Positions 1 through 10,812 of a stretch of 64,000 nt of DNA are shown piece by piece (position 1 is the stretch's first letter; each line of letters opens with the position of its first letter). The translations under genes were made by a program, and so were the position numbers. This DNA comes from Trema orientale (taxonomy: Eukaryota; Streptophyta; Magnoliopsida; Rosales; Cannabaceae): contig JXTC01000409.1 in NCBI GenBank assembly GCA_002914845.1, positions 95,406 through 159,405 on the forward strand. Reading direction: 5' to 3'. Below the pieces are notes generated by a model. That model did no database searches, was not told where the DNA came from, and saw only the letters and a list, made by a program, of their open reading frames with translations.

Positions 1-1295
1 TAGTTGAAAATATATATTTTTTTGAATGAAGTTACTCAAGGAGTTATATAAAAAATCAAATAAACCGCTCTATCAATTATACAGAGTACAAGCAAAGGGT
101 CAAAAAAATCCTACTCAAGATAAAAAAAGTAAAAATACCAAAGCCCACAATTGAAAATATGAGACTAAATCCAGTGAGAAGTGTGAGTCAGTCCATCAAG
201 AAGCAGACAAAATAAATTCTACTACCTCGAGAGATAACAATCTTTTCACGGCATCTATCAGTAAATACCACCCTTGTCACAGTGTCTATCAGTAAATGCC
301 AATCTCTTCATTGCGTCTATCAGTAAACGTCATCTTTTTCACGGTATCTATCAATGAACGCTATACAAAATCTTTCAAATCTGACTCTCAAAAACTCAGC
401 TCTAGAAGAATACTAAAAAAACACACACTAAAAAATAAAATAACAAAAACAACCTCTCTAGCAATAGGAAAAACTAAAAATTCAACGAAAAAATACTACT
501 GATCTAAATCTGGGTGTATACTAGAAAAAGAAAAAAAAAACTAAAATACCACAGATCTTGATCTAGATGTATAAAGAACATCACAGATCTGAATCTAGGT
601 GGACAACAACCTTCACAAACAGAAGGATTATTTAGAAAAAATACAAAAACAAAAGAAGATCTAAAAAGGAAAATCCATACCAAGGAGAGGGAAGAACCCT
701 TTCCCTAGTAGGGGAAACACTTACTAATGGAGGAGGAGAAGAACTGTTTTCGGAGGCAGAGAAATGAGCTGCGGAGGAGAATATTGGGAGAGATTTTTAA
801 GTAACAAATTTTTCTATTTCTTTTAGTTGAAAATAGTTTTCCTTTTATAATTTTATAGCATTCTTCATGCATATGGAATTGAAGTCGAATACTATAAAAT
901 TTTTATTACTTAAAGTTGTTTTATTACCTACTATGATTAGGTAGACATAACAGGATAGGCTTTGATTAGAAAAAAGGGTCTTAGATAGAAACCTTATCTT
1001 TTATTTGGTTTTGCAAATGGATGTAACTAGCTTTTCTGTAGTAATTTTTTTCTTTTTCTTTGAATGATTGTACATGAAATGTGATAGATCATGAATCTAA
1101 CTTCCTAAGTTTTACACTAATGTAAGCTTATGATATCCTGCCGTATACTTTTTCGTTCCTAACGAAGTATGACTTAGCAGCTGCTTAGAATATTTGATTT
1201 TGGGTCTGCACCTTGTTCATTGTTCACAATATTATGTGGCTCAACTGTTACTAGGTATAAAAGGTGATTAAACTTATGATGCTTCTTATTTATTT
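1..1295. other. Intergenic, no gene recognised
   Basis: AT-rich sequence with short open frames only, none resembling a known protein. A 31-bp minisatellite occupies 246-369. A purine-rich stretch near 660-790 looks like untranslated or transposon sequence. No coding exon was found on either strand. Confidence 0.5.
246..369. repeat. Four-copy 31-bp minisatellite
   Basis: Four units start near 246, 277, 308 and 339, an exact 31-bp period. All share the core CTATCAGTAAA or a one-base variant (the last unit has CTATCAATGAA). Function unknown. Confidence 0.8.
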
Positions 1296-2653
1296 GGGTT
1301 TATATCACCCAAGGTCCCCTAACTTTCCCCTACGTATTAATTAGGTCCCCATTTTCTTTTTCATAGCTTTTAATTCCCCCATCTTACCTTTTTGTTTCAT
1401 GTTAGTCCATTTATCACTTTTCCATCCACTTCAACTGTTAACTACCACGTGCCCAGCCATCCTCCATTGATGATGAGCTTTTGACGAAATTGGAAGGACT
1501 GTATTATAATGACATTCAACAAATAATTACATTGAACAGGGAGATTCATCGACAAAGCATAACTGGAAAAAAGTGTCACCTACTTTTCTTCACGCATTGA
1601 GCTAGTATCACCTTTCAACTCTCCTGGGTTCTTAGGAGCACCTTTTGAGCCAGCAGCAGGCGTCCTCATTTCCTAACATTGGTTCCTGGTCAGAAGGTTC
1701 TAGCCCAAATCTATTACCTGGACTTAGTACCAAGTATAATGATTAAAAAGACCAAAAAAGGACAGCATTACCATGAAACTAATTAATATTGAAGCAAACA
1801 TGGATTATCTATACATCATACATATGTGTCACCATAACAACGACCTCCCCACACAGTTTTATTTAGTTTTTAATTAGTTCTCAGGCTCTGTCTAGGACAT
1901 TTTTCACAACTTCTGCACATATAGATTTCTCTAAAAGGTATCAGATGACATTCTACCTTATGCAATGTCCTCCTTCTAAAGAAGAAAATCAAAACAGACA
2001 AGATCAATGTAAACAAAATCTTAGCTACCAAAAACTAAACATCAAACTGAAACACCTTGCAGCGAATGTGAGCAAATTCCATCAACGTTGCTCAATATTC
2101 TAGAAATCCTTAAACCCCAGCCTTTAAAATTCAACCTCAAACTCGAAGAACCGAACACCCACGTCCCTTTACACATACTCATCAATGATCACAGACCCAA
2201 GTAACAAAAATCCATATTCCAAAACACAAAATAATCAAGAGCCTTCAACACATTTGCCAACACATGCACATTCATCAATGTTATAGCAAAGTTCCAACAC
2301 CAAATATAATAAATAAATAAACATAAAAAAAATAATAAAAACCATAAAGAATGGCTTCAGCTGGGCCTCAATGGAGGATGCTGCTCCTCCTCTTCCTCTT
2401 TGGCGTGTGATAATGACAGTTCTTGGGCATCTGTTTTTTTTTTTTTTTTCTTCTTTCTTTCTTTCTAGGTTTTACCCTCGTTAATATGCCCATGTGCTGG
2501 GCACGTGGTAGTTAACAACTGAAGTAGATGGAGAAGTAGAAAAGGGACTAATACGAAACAAAAATATAATATTGGGAGTTAGAAGCTACGAAAACAAGAA
2601 TGGACCTATTTAATTCGTGGGTGAAAGTTAGGGGATCTCAGCTGATATAAACC
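1296..2653. mobile_element. Non-autonomous Mutator-like element with long terminal inverted repeats
   Basis: The ends are inverted copies over about 170-190 bp. The left end opens GGGTTTATATCACC and the reverse complement of the right end opens GGTTTATATCAG. Both arms carry the matching block GTTAACTACCACGTGCCCAGC. The element is flanked by the 9-bp direct repeat TATTTATTT (1287-1295 and 2654-2662). Long inverted repeats with a 9-bp target duplication are the Mutator signature. No transposase frame is visible in the 1358-bp body. The interior holds a short frame (2351-2410) starting MASAGPQWRM and running into a leucine-rich stretch like a secretion signal, possibly captured host sequence. 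Confidence 0.75.
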
Positions 2654-3186
2654 TATTTATTTATTTATTTATTTTCTAATTTGGTAACTATCTTTGGCAG
2701 ACTAAGGTCATTTTGGAACCTCAGGCTTTTAGCAAGATTTTTACTCGATTTATTATTTAGTCCCGTCAACATAAACTTTTCTTCTATTTTGGGCCCTAAT
2801 TGGCACATTCAGTAAGTTCAAAACTGGCATAAATGTTGCAACTATACTGACATAATTAACCTCATCTCAAAATTCACACAAATTTCCAACTTCAACCTAG
2901 TTCTCCAGCTTTCTGCCGGGGACACACACACAGTCACATACACACAAACACCAGTTTTAACTCGCCCTTAGAATCAACTGAGTGGCTCCTCAAGCCAACT
3001 CTACGGCTACCCTCTTCGAACGTCAAAACTGAAAATCAACAAAGAATTAGAAACAATCCATTTTATTGTGTATGTGCTAGTTTTAATCAATCACATGATT
3101 TTCACACATATTTTCACATCCTTCCAAATGAATACAGCAACTACTTATGAGCAGGCGAGATGATAAAAATTTAGCTCTTAAGCGCG

Positions 3187-6100
3187 TTATGGTATAAGAA
3201 CAACTGATCCAGTCGTTTTACGATCCTCAAGGTCTGCATGTGCCTGTGGTGCCTGTGACACAGGGTATGTGTGATTTACTCGAACTCGCAAAACACCTGA
3301 TGCAACATTAGCAAAGAGCTCCCCGGCAGCCCCCAATAGGTCATCTCGAGTTACGTTGCAGTGCATGAGAGTTGGCCTTGTCAAGAATAAAGATTTTGCC
3401 GCAAGAGCTGATAATGGAACTGGATCCGGTGTCCCTGATGACTGTCCAAAACTCACCATGTATCCACGAAGTTTTAAGCATGCCAATGATCCCTGTAGAT
3501 TATAACTTTCCGCTAAAAGTCTTTTCCAGAGCATTATCAACATCAAGTATTCATTCACAACATCAAGGTGTCCTTCCCTTGATGAATAGAAAGGAAGTGT
3601 TTAATGAATAGAAAGAAAGTATTCATTACCTGAAAGGTGTCCTTCCCTACAGAATCATACACAACATCAACCCCATTGCCCGATGTAATCTCATTCACAC
3701 GAGCAACAAAATCCTCTTCCTTGTAGATAATGACATGGTGAGCTCCATCATCCTTGGCTTGCGCCGCTTTTTCCTTGGTTGAGACAGTTCCAATGACAGT
3801 GGCTCCAAGAGCATTAGCCCATTGGCATAAGAGGGATCCAACTCCACCAGCTGCCGCATGGACAAGGATGGTGTGTCCAGGCTCAACCTGTATAAAGACA
3901 ATTAAGGAAGATCAAGTAATCTGTCTAGTAAAATTTATAGTTCTCCATGACTTGACTAATTTGTTCTGGATGCTACTTTTAAAAACAATACAAGCATAAC
4001 CCAAAAATGGTGATGCATTAAAAGATGTACCTTGAAACAGCGATGGAGTAGAAACTGAGCCGTCATACCCTTAACCATGATGGATGCCGCAATGACAGGA
4101 CTAACAGAGTCAGGAACAGGAACGACTCCGTCTGCAGGAAGGATCTGCTCTTCAGCATAAGAGCCCATTGGGGTCCCAGCATAAGCTACAAGATCACCGA
4201 CTTGCCTGCCAGTTAGCCCAGGGCCGACTGCTGTCACAACACCACAAGCCTCCATACCTGAAATAGAATTAACTCAGTCAAGTAATACTGATGGCGATCA
4301 TACGTCTACTTTTCGTACTTATGTTAGGCGTAAATATAGAAAGTAGATATTTAGCTATTTAATTATTTTATTAGGGTGTTATTTAATTTTGAATAACTAG
4401 TTTGATATTTTCCTTTTATGTTTGTTTTTAGAATATATCAGTTTCCTAGTTTTGTCTAAGAACTTCTCTATAAATAAGCTCTTCTATATTCATTATTTTT
4501 CAGACTTGACTAATGATATACAACTATTCAGAAATTCTCTCTCTAATATTCTTCTCTCTCTAAAGTTCTTCCTCTTCTTCTCTAAATTCTTCCTAAATTC
4601 CTCTCTTTCTCTCCTTTCTTTCATCTCTTCTAAATTTTCACTCTTTGTCTTACATCAATTGGTATTACAGCCTCATTCAATTTTCTTTGCCTGAATTGAT
4701 TTTCTCCGCCGAAATCTCTCCAAAATTTTCTTTTCTTGTCCTAGTTTAGTCCCTTTTTTGTGTTTATTTTCGTCCAAAAAAAAAAAAAAAAAAAAACCGG
4801 CACTTTTTAAAACCTCCACTGTTCAAAGCCGGCACTGTTCAAACCGGTACTATTCAAAATCGGTACTGTTCAAAGCCGGCACTGTTCAAAACCGGTACTG
4901 TTCAAAATCGGCACTGTTCCAAAAACAAAAAACAAAAATTCAAAAAAAAAAAAAAAGAACTTGCTGCCGATCTCCTTGTGGCTGTTTGTGTTTGTGCTCT
5001 TTGGTTACCCAGTTTGTAATTTCTTCTATTCCAAGTATTGGGCCTTCTACAAGCAAGTCAAGTAAAAGCCTATTAGAACTAAATCAACTCCACAGTGACC
5101 AAATCCTCCACGGAATCTACCAAGTGACTATATCAATTAGTCCCATCCGTGACTACATCCGTGACTACACAGCCTACAACAACACAATTGGTGGCTTTTG
5201 GAGGTTCAACTTGGCCGAAACTTGGGTAATATCTCTTCCATATTGAATCCTTGCTTTTAGACTATTTTCTTTGACATTTTAATTAAATTTGCAACGGATC
5301 TTAGTTTACTACAAGTTTAAAATTTTTGTTTTAATTTTTTCTCAAAAAAAAAAAAAAACAAAAATCACATATTTAAAAAATTTAAAAAAAAAAAGTTTTG
5401 TTTTATTTCTTTTTAGGACTTTGCATCATTATATAATTGTTTTCATTAGATTTTCATTCATATTGTGTGCATCTTTGCTTGATTTATTTTTCTCATTAGT
5501 TAATACAATTCTAGTCTTGTCTCAGCATCACTTTCGTTTTCTTTTTCACCATGCCTATGACTATGAAAGACCTTGAAAGCCTTGTTGAAAATGTTGAGAA
5601 TCGTCAAGATCAACATGATAAAAGATTTGATAAAATTAAAAATATGCTTCAAACTCTTACCGATGCAGTTGCCAAATATAACACCAGAATGGATAATATG
5701 GATGAAGAAATTAGACAAATCAGTCGTAATACTGAAAAACGTTCACAGTTTGATCCTGTTTTTGTGTCGAATGTCTCTCCAAAGTCTAGTTCTCCCATTC
5801 ATCCTAAAGACACTAAACACCACCCTTCAGGATTATTACCCAACCCAACTGGTCCCATTCACATAAGCCAATCTAGTGCTTCTTCTCCGATTGTCGATGC
5901 CTATCCCGACACTTACAATGCTCCTGACCCTATTCTTCCACCTCGTCCCACCCATTATCCTAGGCACATCGAACCTCAGGATAGACAACCTCACTATCAA
6001 GCACCCAGACACACTTATGCTGACGATCTAGTTAGGAAAGTTAAGTTGGATGCTCCAGAGTTTGATGGTAGGTTAGACCCCTCTACCTTTTTACGTTGGT

Positions 6101-7172
6101 TGGATCAGATAGATGAATACTTTGATTGGTATAGCATGACTGAGGCTCAGCGCATTTTTCTCATACGTCTACTTTCCGTACTTATGTTAAGCGTAAATAT
6201 AGAAAGTAGATATTTAGCTATTTAATTATTTTATTAGGGTGTTATTTAATTTTGAGTAAGTAGTTTGATAGTTTTCCTCTTATGTTTATTTTTAGAATAT
6301 ATCAGTTTCTTAGTTTTGTCTAAGAGCTTCTCTATAAATAAGCTCTTCTATGTTCATTATTTTTCAGACTTGATTAATGATATACAACTATTTAGAAATT
6401 CTCTTTCTAATATTCTTCTCTCTCTAAAGTTCTTCCTCTTCTTCTCTAAATTCTTCCTAAATTCCTCTCTTTCTCTCCTTTCTCTCATCTCTTCTAAATT
6501 TTCACTCTTTGTCCTACATCAAATACACAACAGAGAAACTAATTAGCTAATCAAAACTAGAACAGATTATTGCCAGAAGTTTATTATCATCATTATCTGC
6601 ACTACTTGTGTTCAAAGGATTAAAAAAAGGAAACAAAACCTGGGATGAAGGGCAATGAATCGGCTTTATAAACCCCTTTGCGGAAGTAAACATCAATGAA
6701 ATTCAGCCCAATGGCCTTGTTTCTCACACGAATTTCTCCCTCTTTTGGCTCTCCTATTTCCACATCCTCCCATTGTAAGACCTATTATCATTATGGGCAA
6801 GGCAATATGCAATAAGTAAACTAGAGAACAAAACACTAGTCATCAAGGCATGCTGCTCTCCAAATTGAATTTAAATACGCAAAGCTACATATCAACTGTT
6901 ACTGTGAGTACATATCAATCATTTATGCCAAATTTTCATTACATATTGTAATAGCAACCAAACCCCACTAAAGATCAAAACTGATTCTTAATAAGTAGAG
7001 GGCATTTACCATAACTACAAACAAGGAGCAAACATCTCGATTTCCAGAAGTCATTGACACAAAGTAGTAAGTTCTAAGAAACTAACGATATAGAAAAGAA
7101 AATATAAAACAAGGGGAAAGAGGGAGAGACCTCAGGTCCACCAAGTTCATGAACCCTAATAGCTTTGACCAT
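3187..7172 (-). CDS. NADPH:quinone oxidoreductase, zeta-crystallin type (five exons)
   Basis: Medium-chain dehydrogenase/reductase without the zinc ligands, expected to reduce quinones with NADPH. Exons on the minus strand are 7172-7131, 6781-6640, 4257-4031, 3887-3630 and 3492-3187, all with GT-AG borders and compatible phases, giving 324 residues, the usual length for this family. The protein begins [14 protein letters not shown]. Exon 2 has the GroES-like segment with [12 protein letters not shown], exon 4 the nucleotide-binding [14 protein letters not shown] and exon 5 [11 protein letters not shown]. The frame stays open for 68 codons upstream of this ATG (to a stop at about 7382). That stretch is rich in Ser, Thr and basic residues like a plastid transit peptide but has no ATG. 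The real start could therefore lie in an unseen 5' exon, or the form is cytosolic. Intron 2 is enlarged by a gypsy element, and intron 4 contains a small duplication of the exon 4 end. Confidence 0.88.
4289..4657 (+). repeat. 5' LTR of the gypsy-type element
   Basis: 369 bp, matching 6161-6521 almost base for base. It contains a TATA-like TATAAATA near 4470, a CT-rich transcribed part, and ends TACATCA just before the primer-binding site. Confidence 0.88.
4660..4672 (+). other. Primer-binding site, initiator-Met tRNA type
   Basis: TGGTATTACAGCC starts two bases after the LTR end and differs at two positions from the plant initiator-Met complement TGGTATCAGAGCC. Confidence 0.7.
4797..4920 (+). 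repeat. Minisatellite in the retrotransposon leader
   Basis: About seven units of 16-18 bp built on CGGCACTGTTCAAA or CGGTACTGTTCAAA, lying between two A-rich runs in the untranslated leader. Only seen in this element in the window. Confidence 0.75.
5551..6159 (+). pseudogene. Truncated gag of the gypsy-type element
   Basis: Starts [20 protein letters not shown] with a predicted coiled coil (residues about 5-60), then a Pro/Ser-rich linker. It reaches the conserved gypsy gag core [20 protein letters not shown] followed by [14 protein letters not shown] near residues 170-205. The coding sequence is cut there, and the frame reads about 22 codons into the 3' LTR before stopping at about 6225. 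The C-terminal half of the capsid domain and the zinc knuckle are missing. Confidence 0.85.
6161..6521 (+). repeat. 3' LTR of the gypsy-type element, 5' end missing
   Basis: 361 bp matching the 5' LTR from its tenth base on. The first nine bases (TGATGGCGA) are replaced by gag sequence, which marks the deletion junction at about 6160. Confidence 0.85.
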
Positions 7173-7669
7173 ATCTACTGGTGAAAATGCTTGAGTGGAG
7201 AGAGCTCTCACTACTAACTTCTGGGGTTTTAAGTGTGGAACACGATAGAGAGTTGACTTTATAGCAAGAACTGTCGCTTTTCTTGTTGGTGTACAAACTG
7301 AGGTAAAACTCTTGAAAGTTTGATGATGCAAATGGGGAGTCGGAGAGGCGAAATGGGTCGGTAAAGTGGGCACCAATTTCTAACAAAGTGGCCAATTGAT
7401 TCTAGTATTTTGTTTTGTGTATTGAAAGTAACAAGGCAGAATAGACCGGCTGAAGGATAAATGGAACGGCCTAAGGAATCTTGGGCTTGTTGGGAACCCT
7501 TTGCTGAGGCCATGGCCCCATCTATCTGATCACTATATTTTGGGTTGGTTAGGTAATGACCAGCAATTTAGGAGCTTAAACTAAATATAAATTTTTTTAT
7601 TTTTAGCTCAGATATTCCAGAACATTATAAAATTAACTCTGAAAATAAGTTTAAAAAAAAAGTCTTATA

Positions 7670-7910
7670 GCAAAATGACAGAATTTTGGACTCATTTTAA
7701 ATAAATGTTTGTTTTCCAAATATTGTAACAAAATGACGAGTATATTAGTGTATATACCAAACGTGACATATGATATATCCAATATACTTATATAAATTAA
7801 GATGGTATATAAATAGATATATAAAGTATAAAAAGATATATAAAGTATAAAAAGATATATATTCGGTCAATTAGCTATTAAAAAAATATTTATTAAAACG
7901 AAGTGTAAAA
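7670..7910. repeat. Copy of an AT-rich dispersed repeat
   Basis: Shares wording and order with 53975-54190 and partly 63060-63320: a phrase like AAATGA-GAATTT-GGA, then ATATACCAAA, GATATATCC and ATTAAAACGAAGTG. No coding content. Class not recognised. The remaining sequence from 7514 to 8640 is AT-rich with no gene. Confidence 0.5.
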
Positions 7911-8644
7911 GAAGGACACACTTTAATGTCCTTACAAAAAAACTTGTAGAGTTTCAAGACTACTATTAACTTTTCAACATGAAAAAATGGTAGGTTTCAT
8001 GTAAATTAAATACACTAGGAAAAATCACCAATTTCTTACAAAATATAGAGAAAATTTGACGTTGTGTTGTTAAATTAAAAAAAAAAAAGAAAAGAAAAGA
8101 AAAATCCTTTTGTCTTTGTTTTTAAAGAAAAAATTAGATTAGAAAAGTACCACTTTTAAAAAGTTTATTTAGAAATATATCATTTTTTTACAGTTTTAGG
8201 ATACTTCATATAACTAATCAGGTTACCTCTTCAAACCTGAATTTATTAACATAGTTGAGGTAATCAATCCGATATTTTTCAAATAAATTAGGTAGTCCGG
8301 GATTTTTTTGACTTCAAACTTGTATTTCTATAAGAACTCTACAATTGTACAATTTCATTTCTTTTTACAGTTTTCCCCTCAAAAGGAGGATAGCAAGATT
8401 GATGATTTTTTATTTTTTATTTTGAAATGAGCAAGATTGATGATTTGTACGTACTCAATTATACAATCATCTGAATTTTCTTTTTCTTCTTAGAAATTTA
8501 AAAAAAAATTATTGTTGTTTGAAATTTTCCAAAATGGATGATCTTCTATTCCATCTAACTACGTTTGGAGTTTTTTCTTTTCTTTTTTTTTTTAAAAAAA
8601 AGGGAATATTTTGCTGTATTTGGATTTAATTAATAAAAAATATG

Positions 8645-8850
8645 GACGAAGTGAGTTGGCTCAAGTGGTGAGAACATCCGTTACCTAGGATCTCGGTCTT
8701 AAATTCGAGTCATACCGCGGGTAGGTGTGAAAACATATTATCCTAATAAGGTGGGGTGGGAATTGGGTAGTAATAGGTATTTTTCTTTAATTTGTAATAA
8801 GTGGAGGTCATTAGTTAAGCCCCACTTTGAAAAAAAATGAAAATAAAAAA
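8645..8850 (+). mobile_element. tRNA-derived SINE, copy 1
   Basis: Begins GACGAAGTGAGTTGG. Pol III box A-like TGGCTCAAGTGGT is near 8659 and box B-like ATTCGAGTCA near 8703, then a body ending GCCCCACTTT and an A-rich tail. Closely matches the next copy and the inverted copy at 48055-48260. Confidence 0.85.
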
Positions 8851-8854
8851 AGGC

Positions 8855-9051
8855 GACGAAATGGGTTGGCTCAAGTGGTAAGAATACCAACTACCTAAGA
8901 TCTCAGTCCTAAGTTCGAGTCACATAGGAAATAAATGTGAAAACCTATGATCCCTAATAAGGTGAGGTGAGGATTAGATAATAATAGGTATTTTCCTTTA
9001 ATTTGTAATAAGTTGAGGTTATTAGTTAAGCTCCACTTTTAAAAAAAAAAA
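8855..9051 (+). mobile_element. tRNA-derived SINE, copy 2, head-to-tail with copy 1
   Basis: Same family: starts GACGAAATGGGTTGG, box A TGGCTCAAGTGGT, box B AGTTCGAGTCAC, same 3' body and A tail. An ATTAATAA-type flank occurs before copy 1 and after copy 2, with no separate duplication visible between them. Confidence 0.85.
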
Positions 9052-9299
9052 TTAATAAGAAAAGGAAGGAAATAATTTAAATAAAATTGGAAGGAAATAA
9101 TTTATGTAAAATTGGATGAAAACTGAATATAATTTCATATATCCAAAGGAAAGTCTTATGGAACATGAGGAAAAATTTTCCTTCCATTTATTTTTCTTCA
9201 CTTTCCTCCTAAAATCCAAGTTTCAAGCTTCAATCAAAGAGTCAAAGGAAAAACAACATTGTCACATCTAACAAAAGCTAATATGATGAAGAATAGGAA

Positions 9300-9540
9300 A
9301 TAATTATTTTAGGAATATTATTATCACTAGTATTAATTAGGTTTTATTTAATTATTAGTTTTAATTTAATTTTGAATAACTAGTATTAAGTTTTCTATTT
9401 TTATCAGTTTCTATAATTTGTCTATATTCTTAGTCGTATCCAATTGTCTTTCTATAAATAGGCTTAACTATATAATTGTTTTCCAAACTTAGCTATATAA
9501 TTATTTTTCAGATTATGAATGAATGAATGAATATTAAATC
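9300..9540 (+). repeat. Diverged solo LTR related to the intron-2 gypsy element
   Basis: Reads in the same order as the LTR at 4289-4657: TTAATTTTGAATAACTAGT, TATCAGTTTC, TTGTCTA, TCTATAAATAGGCT, then TTATTTTTCAGA. It is more diverged than the two LTRs of that element. The TATAAATA box lies about 100 bp before the resistance-gene fragment, so it could drive its transcription. No target duplication was resolved. Confidence 0.55.
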
Positions 9541-9549
9541 CTTAGTTTG

Positions 9550-10812
9550 ACAACACGTAGTGAGATTGTTGCGTTGAAGATGGGTAATTGTCAAACTTAT
9601 ATGCTACAGGCAATATCTGATGAAGATTGTTGGAGGTTATTTGCAAAACATGTGTTTTATGATGTTAACTTAGATGCGCATTCAGATCTACAAGGAATTG
9701 GTAGAGAAATTGTGCAAAAGTGCAAGGGTCTTCCTTTGGCAATAAAATCACTTGCTGGTCTCTTGCGCTCTGTACGAAATCCAGAGGAATGGAGAAGTAT
9801 ACTAAACAATGACATTTGGGAGTTGCAATTGCGAGAAAGTTTACATAGCAAAATTCTTCCTGCATTATGGTTGAGTTATCGTCATCTACCTCCAAATTTA
9901 AAGCGATGTTTTGCTTACTCCTCAATATTCCCCAAAGACTATGTACTTGAAAAGGAACAATTGATTCTATTGTGGATGGCAGAAGGCTTTTTGCAACCCG
10001 AAAAAGGAAAAAGAATGGAAGATGTTGGAGAAGAGTACTTCCAAGATCTAATATCAAGATCATTGTTTCAACGATTAAGTCACGATGAATCAACTGTCAC
10101 CATGCATGATCTTGTTCATGATTTAGCTACTTTTGTATCGGGTGAGTTTTGTTTTCAATTCCATTGAGCATCATGTTTTATTTTGCATTGATCTTGTTAC
10201 AATATTCTTAATGTGTTGCAGGAGAATTTTGTTTTCGGTTGGAGGGTGACAACTTGCATGAAATTCCACAAAAGGTTCGTCATTTTTCCTATATCAGAAT
10301 GCAGTGTGATGTTGCATCCAAATTTGATGCATTGTATGGAGCCAAGAACTTGCATACGTGCCTACCATTAAAAGTTTCATCATCAGAACACTTCTTAGCT
10401 GAGAGAGTACTCGATGATATATTACCAAGATTAAGAAGCTTAAGAATTTTGTCTTTGTCTCATTATAGTAATGTGATGAAGTTGCCTGATTCGATTGGCA
10501 ATTTAATTCATCTAAGATATTTGGATCTCTCACACACTGCAATAACCATGTTACCAGTCTCCATCGGTTCGTTGTACAACTTGCAGACATTGTTGTTGAC
10601 GAATTGTGCTTCTCTCACTCAATTGCCTTCCAAAATTGGAGGACTACTCAACTTGCGTCATCTTCATATTGGTGGGACAAACTTAAAAGAAATGCCACAT
10701 CAGATGAGTGGATTAAAAAATCTGCAGACACTTACTATGTTTGTTTTGGGAAAAGGCAGAGGGTCTAGCCTGAAGGAGTTCAAGCATTTTCAAAATCTTG
10801 AGTTCATATGTG
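9550..10812 (+). pseudogene. Truncated CC-NB-LRR disease-resistance gene (CNL)
   Basis: Begins inside the NB-ARC domain at TTRSEIVALKMG (RNBS-B). The coiled coil, P-loop and kinase-2 are absent and there is no ATG at the break; the first in-frame ATG is at 9579. Then follow SDEDCWRLFAKHVF (RNBS-C), CKGLPLAIKSLAG (GLPL), CFAYSSIFPKDY (RNBS-D) and MHDLVHDLA (MHD). An 80-bp GT-AG intron (10142-10221) interrupts the codon after the MHD region. Exon 2 carries about four leucine-rich repeats, including LRILSLSHYSNVMKLPDSIG and LRYLDLSHTAITMLPVSIG. Homology ends near 10812. Lacking the ATP-binding loop, it cannot be a normal immune receptor. Confidence 0.85.

Larger units (their letters stand above)
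4289..6521 (+). mobile_element. Internally deleted Ty3/gypsy-type LTR retrotransposon in intron 2 of the quinone oxidoreductase gene
   Basis: Two LTRs of about 365 bp flank a leader and a partial gag. The element begins TGATGG, ends CATCA, and is flanked by the 5-bp target duplication AATAC (4284-4288 and 6522-6526). It lies antisense to the host gene. Protease, reverse transcriptase, RNase H, integrase and the polypurine tract are absent. The gag frame runs straight into the 3' LTR, which has lost its first 9 bases. The LTRs differ by scattered substitutions, so the insertion is not recent. It could be a deletion derivative or belong to a non-autonomous gag-only class. Confidence 0.88.

Noticed and set aside
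246..369. CRISPR-like spaced repeats
   Set aside because: The unit is a continuous 31-bp tandem repeat without unique spacers, and the DNA is plant nuclear.
4758..5246. 162-codon frame before gag
   Set aside because: It reads through A runs and the CTGTTCA minisatellite of the retrotransposon leader, with no gag-like content.
7259..7513. 84-codon minus-strand frame starting MASAKGSQQAQ with a true ATG
   Set aside because: It overlaps the transit-peptide-like frame of the quinone oxidoreductase in another frame, has no family match and ends without a splice-compatible junction to exon 2.
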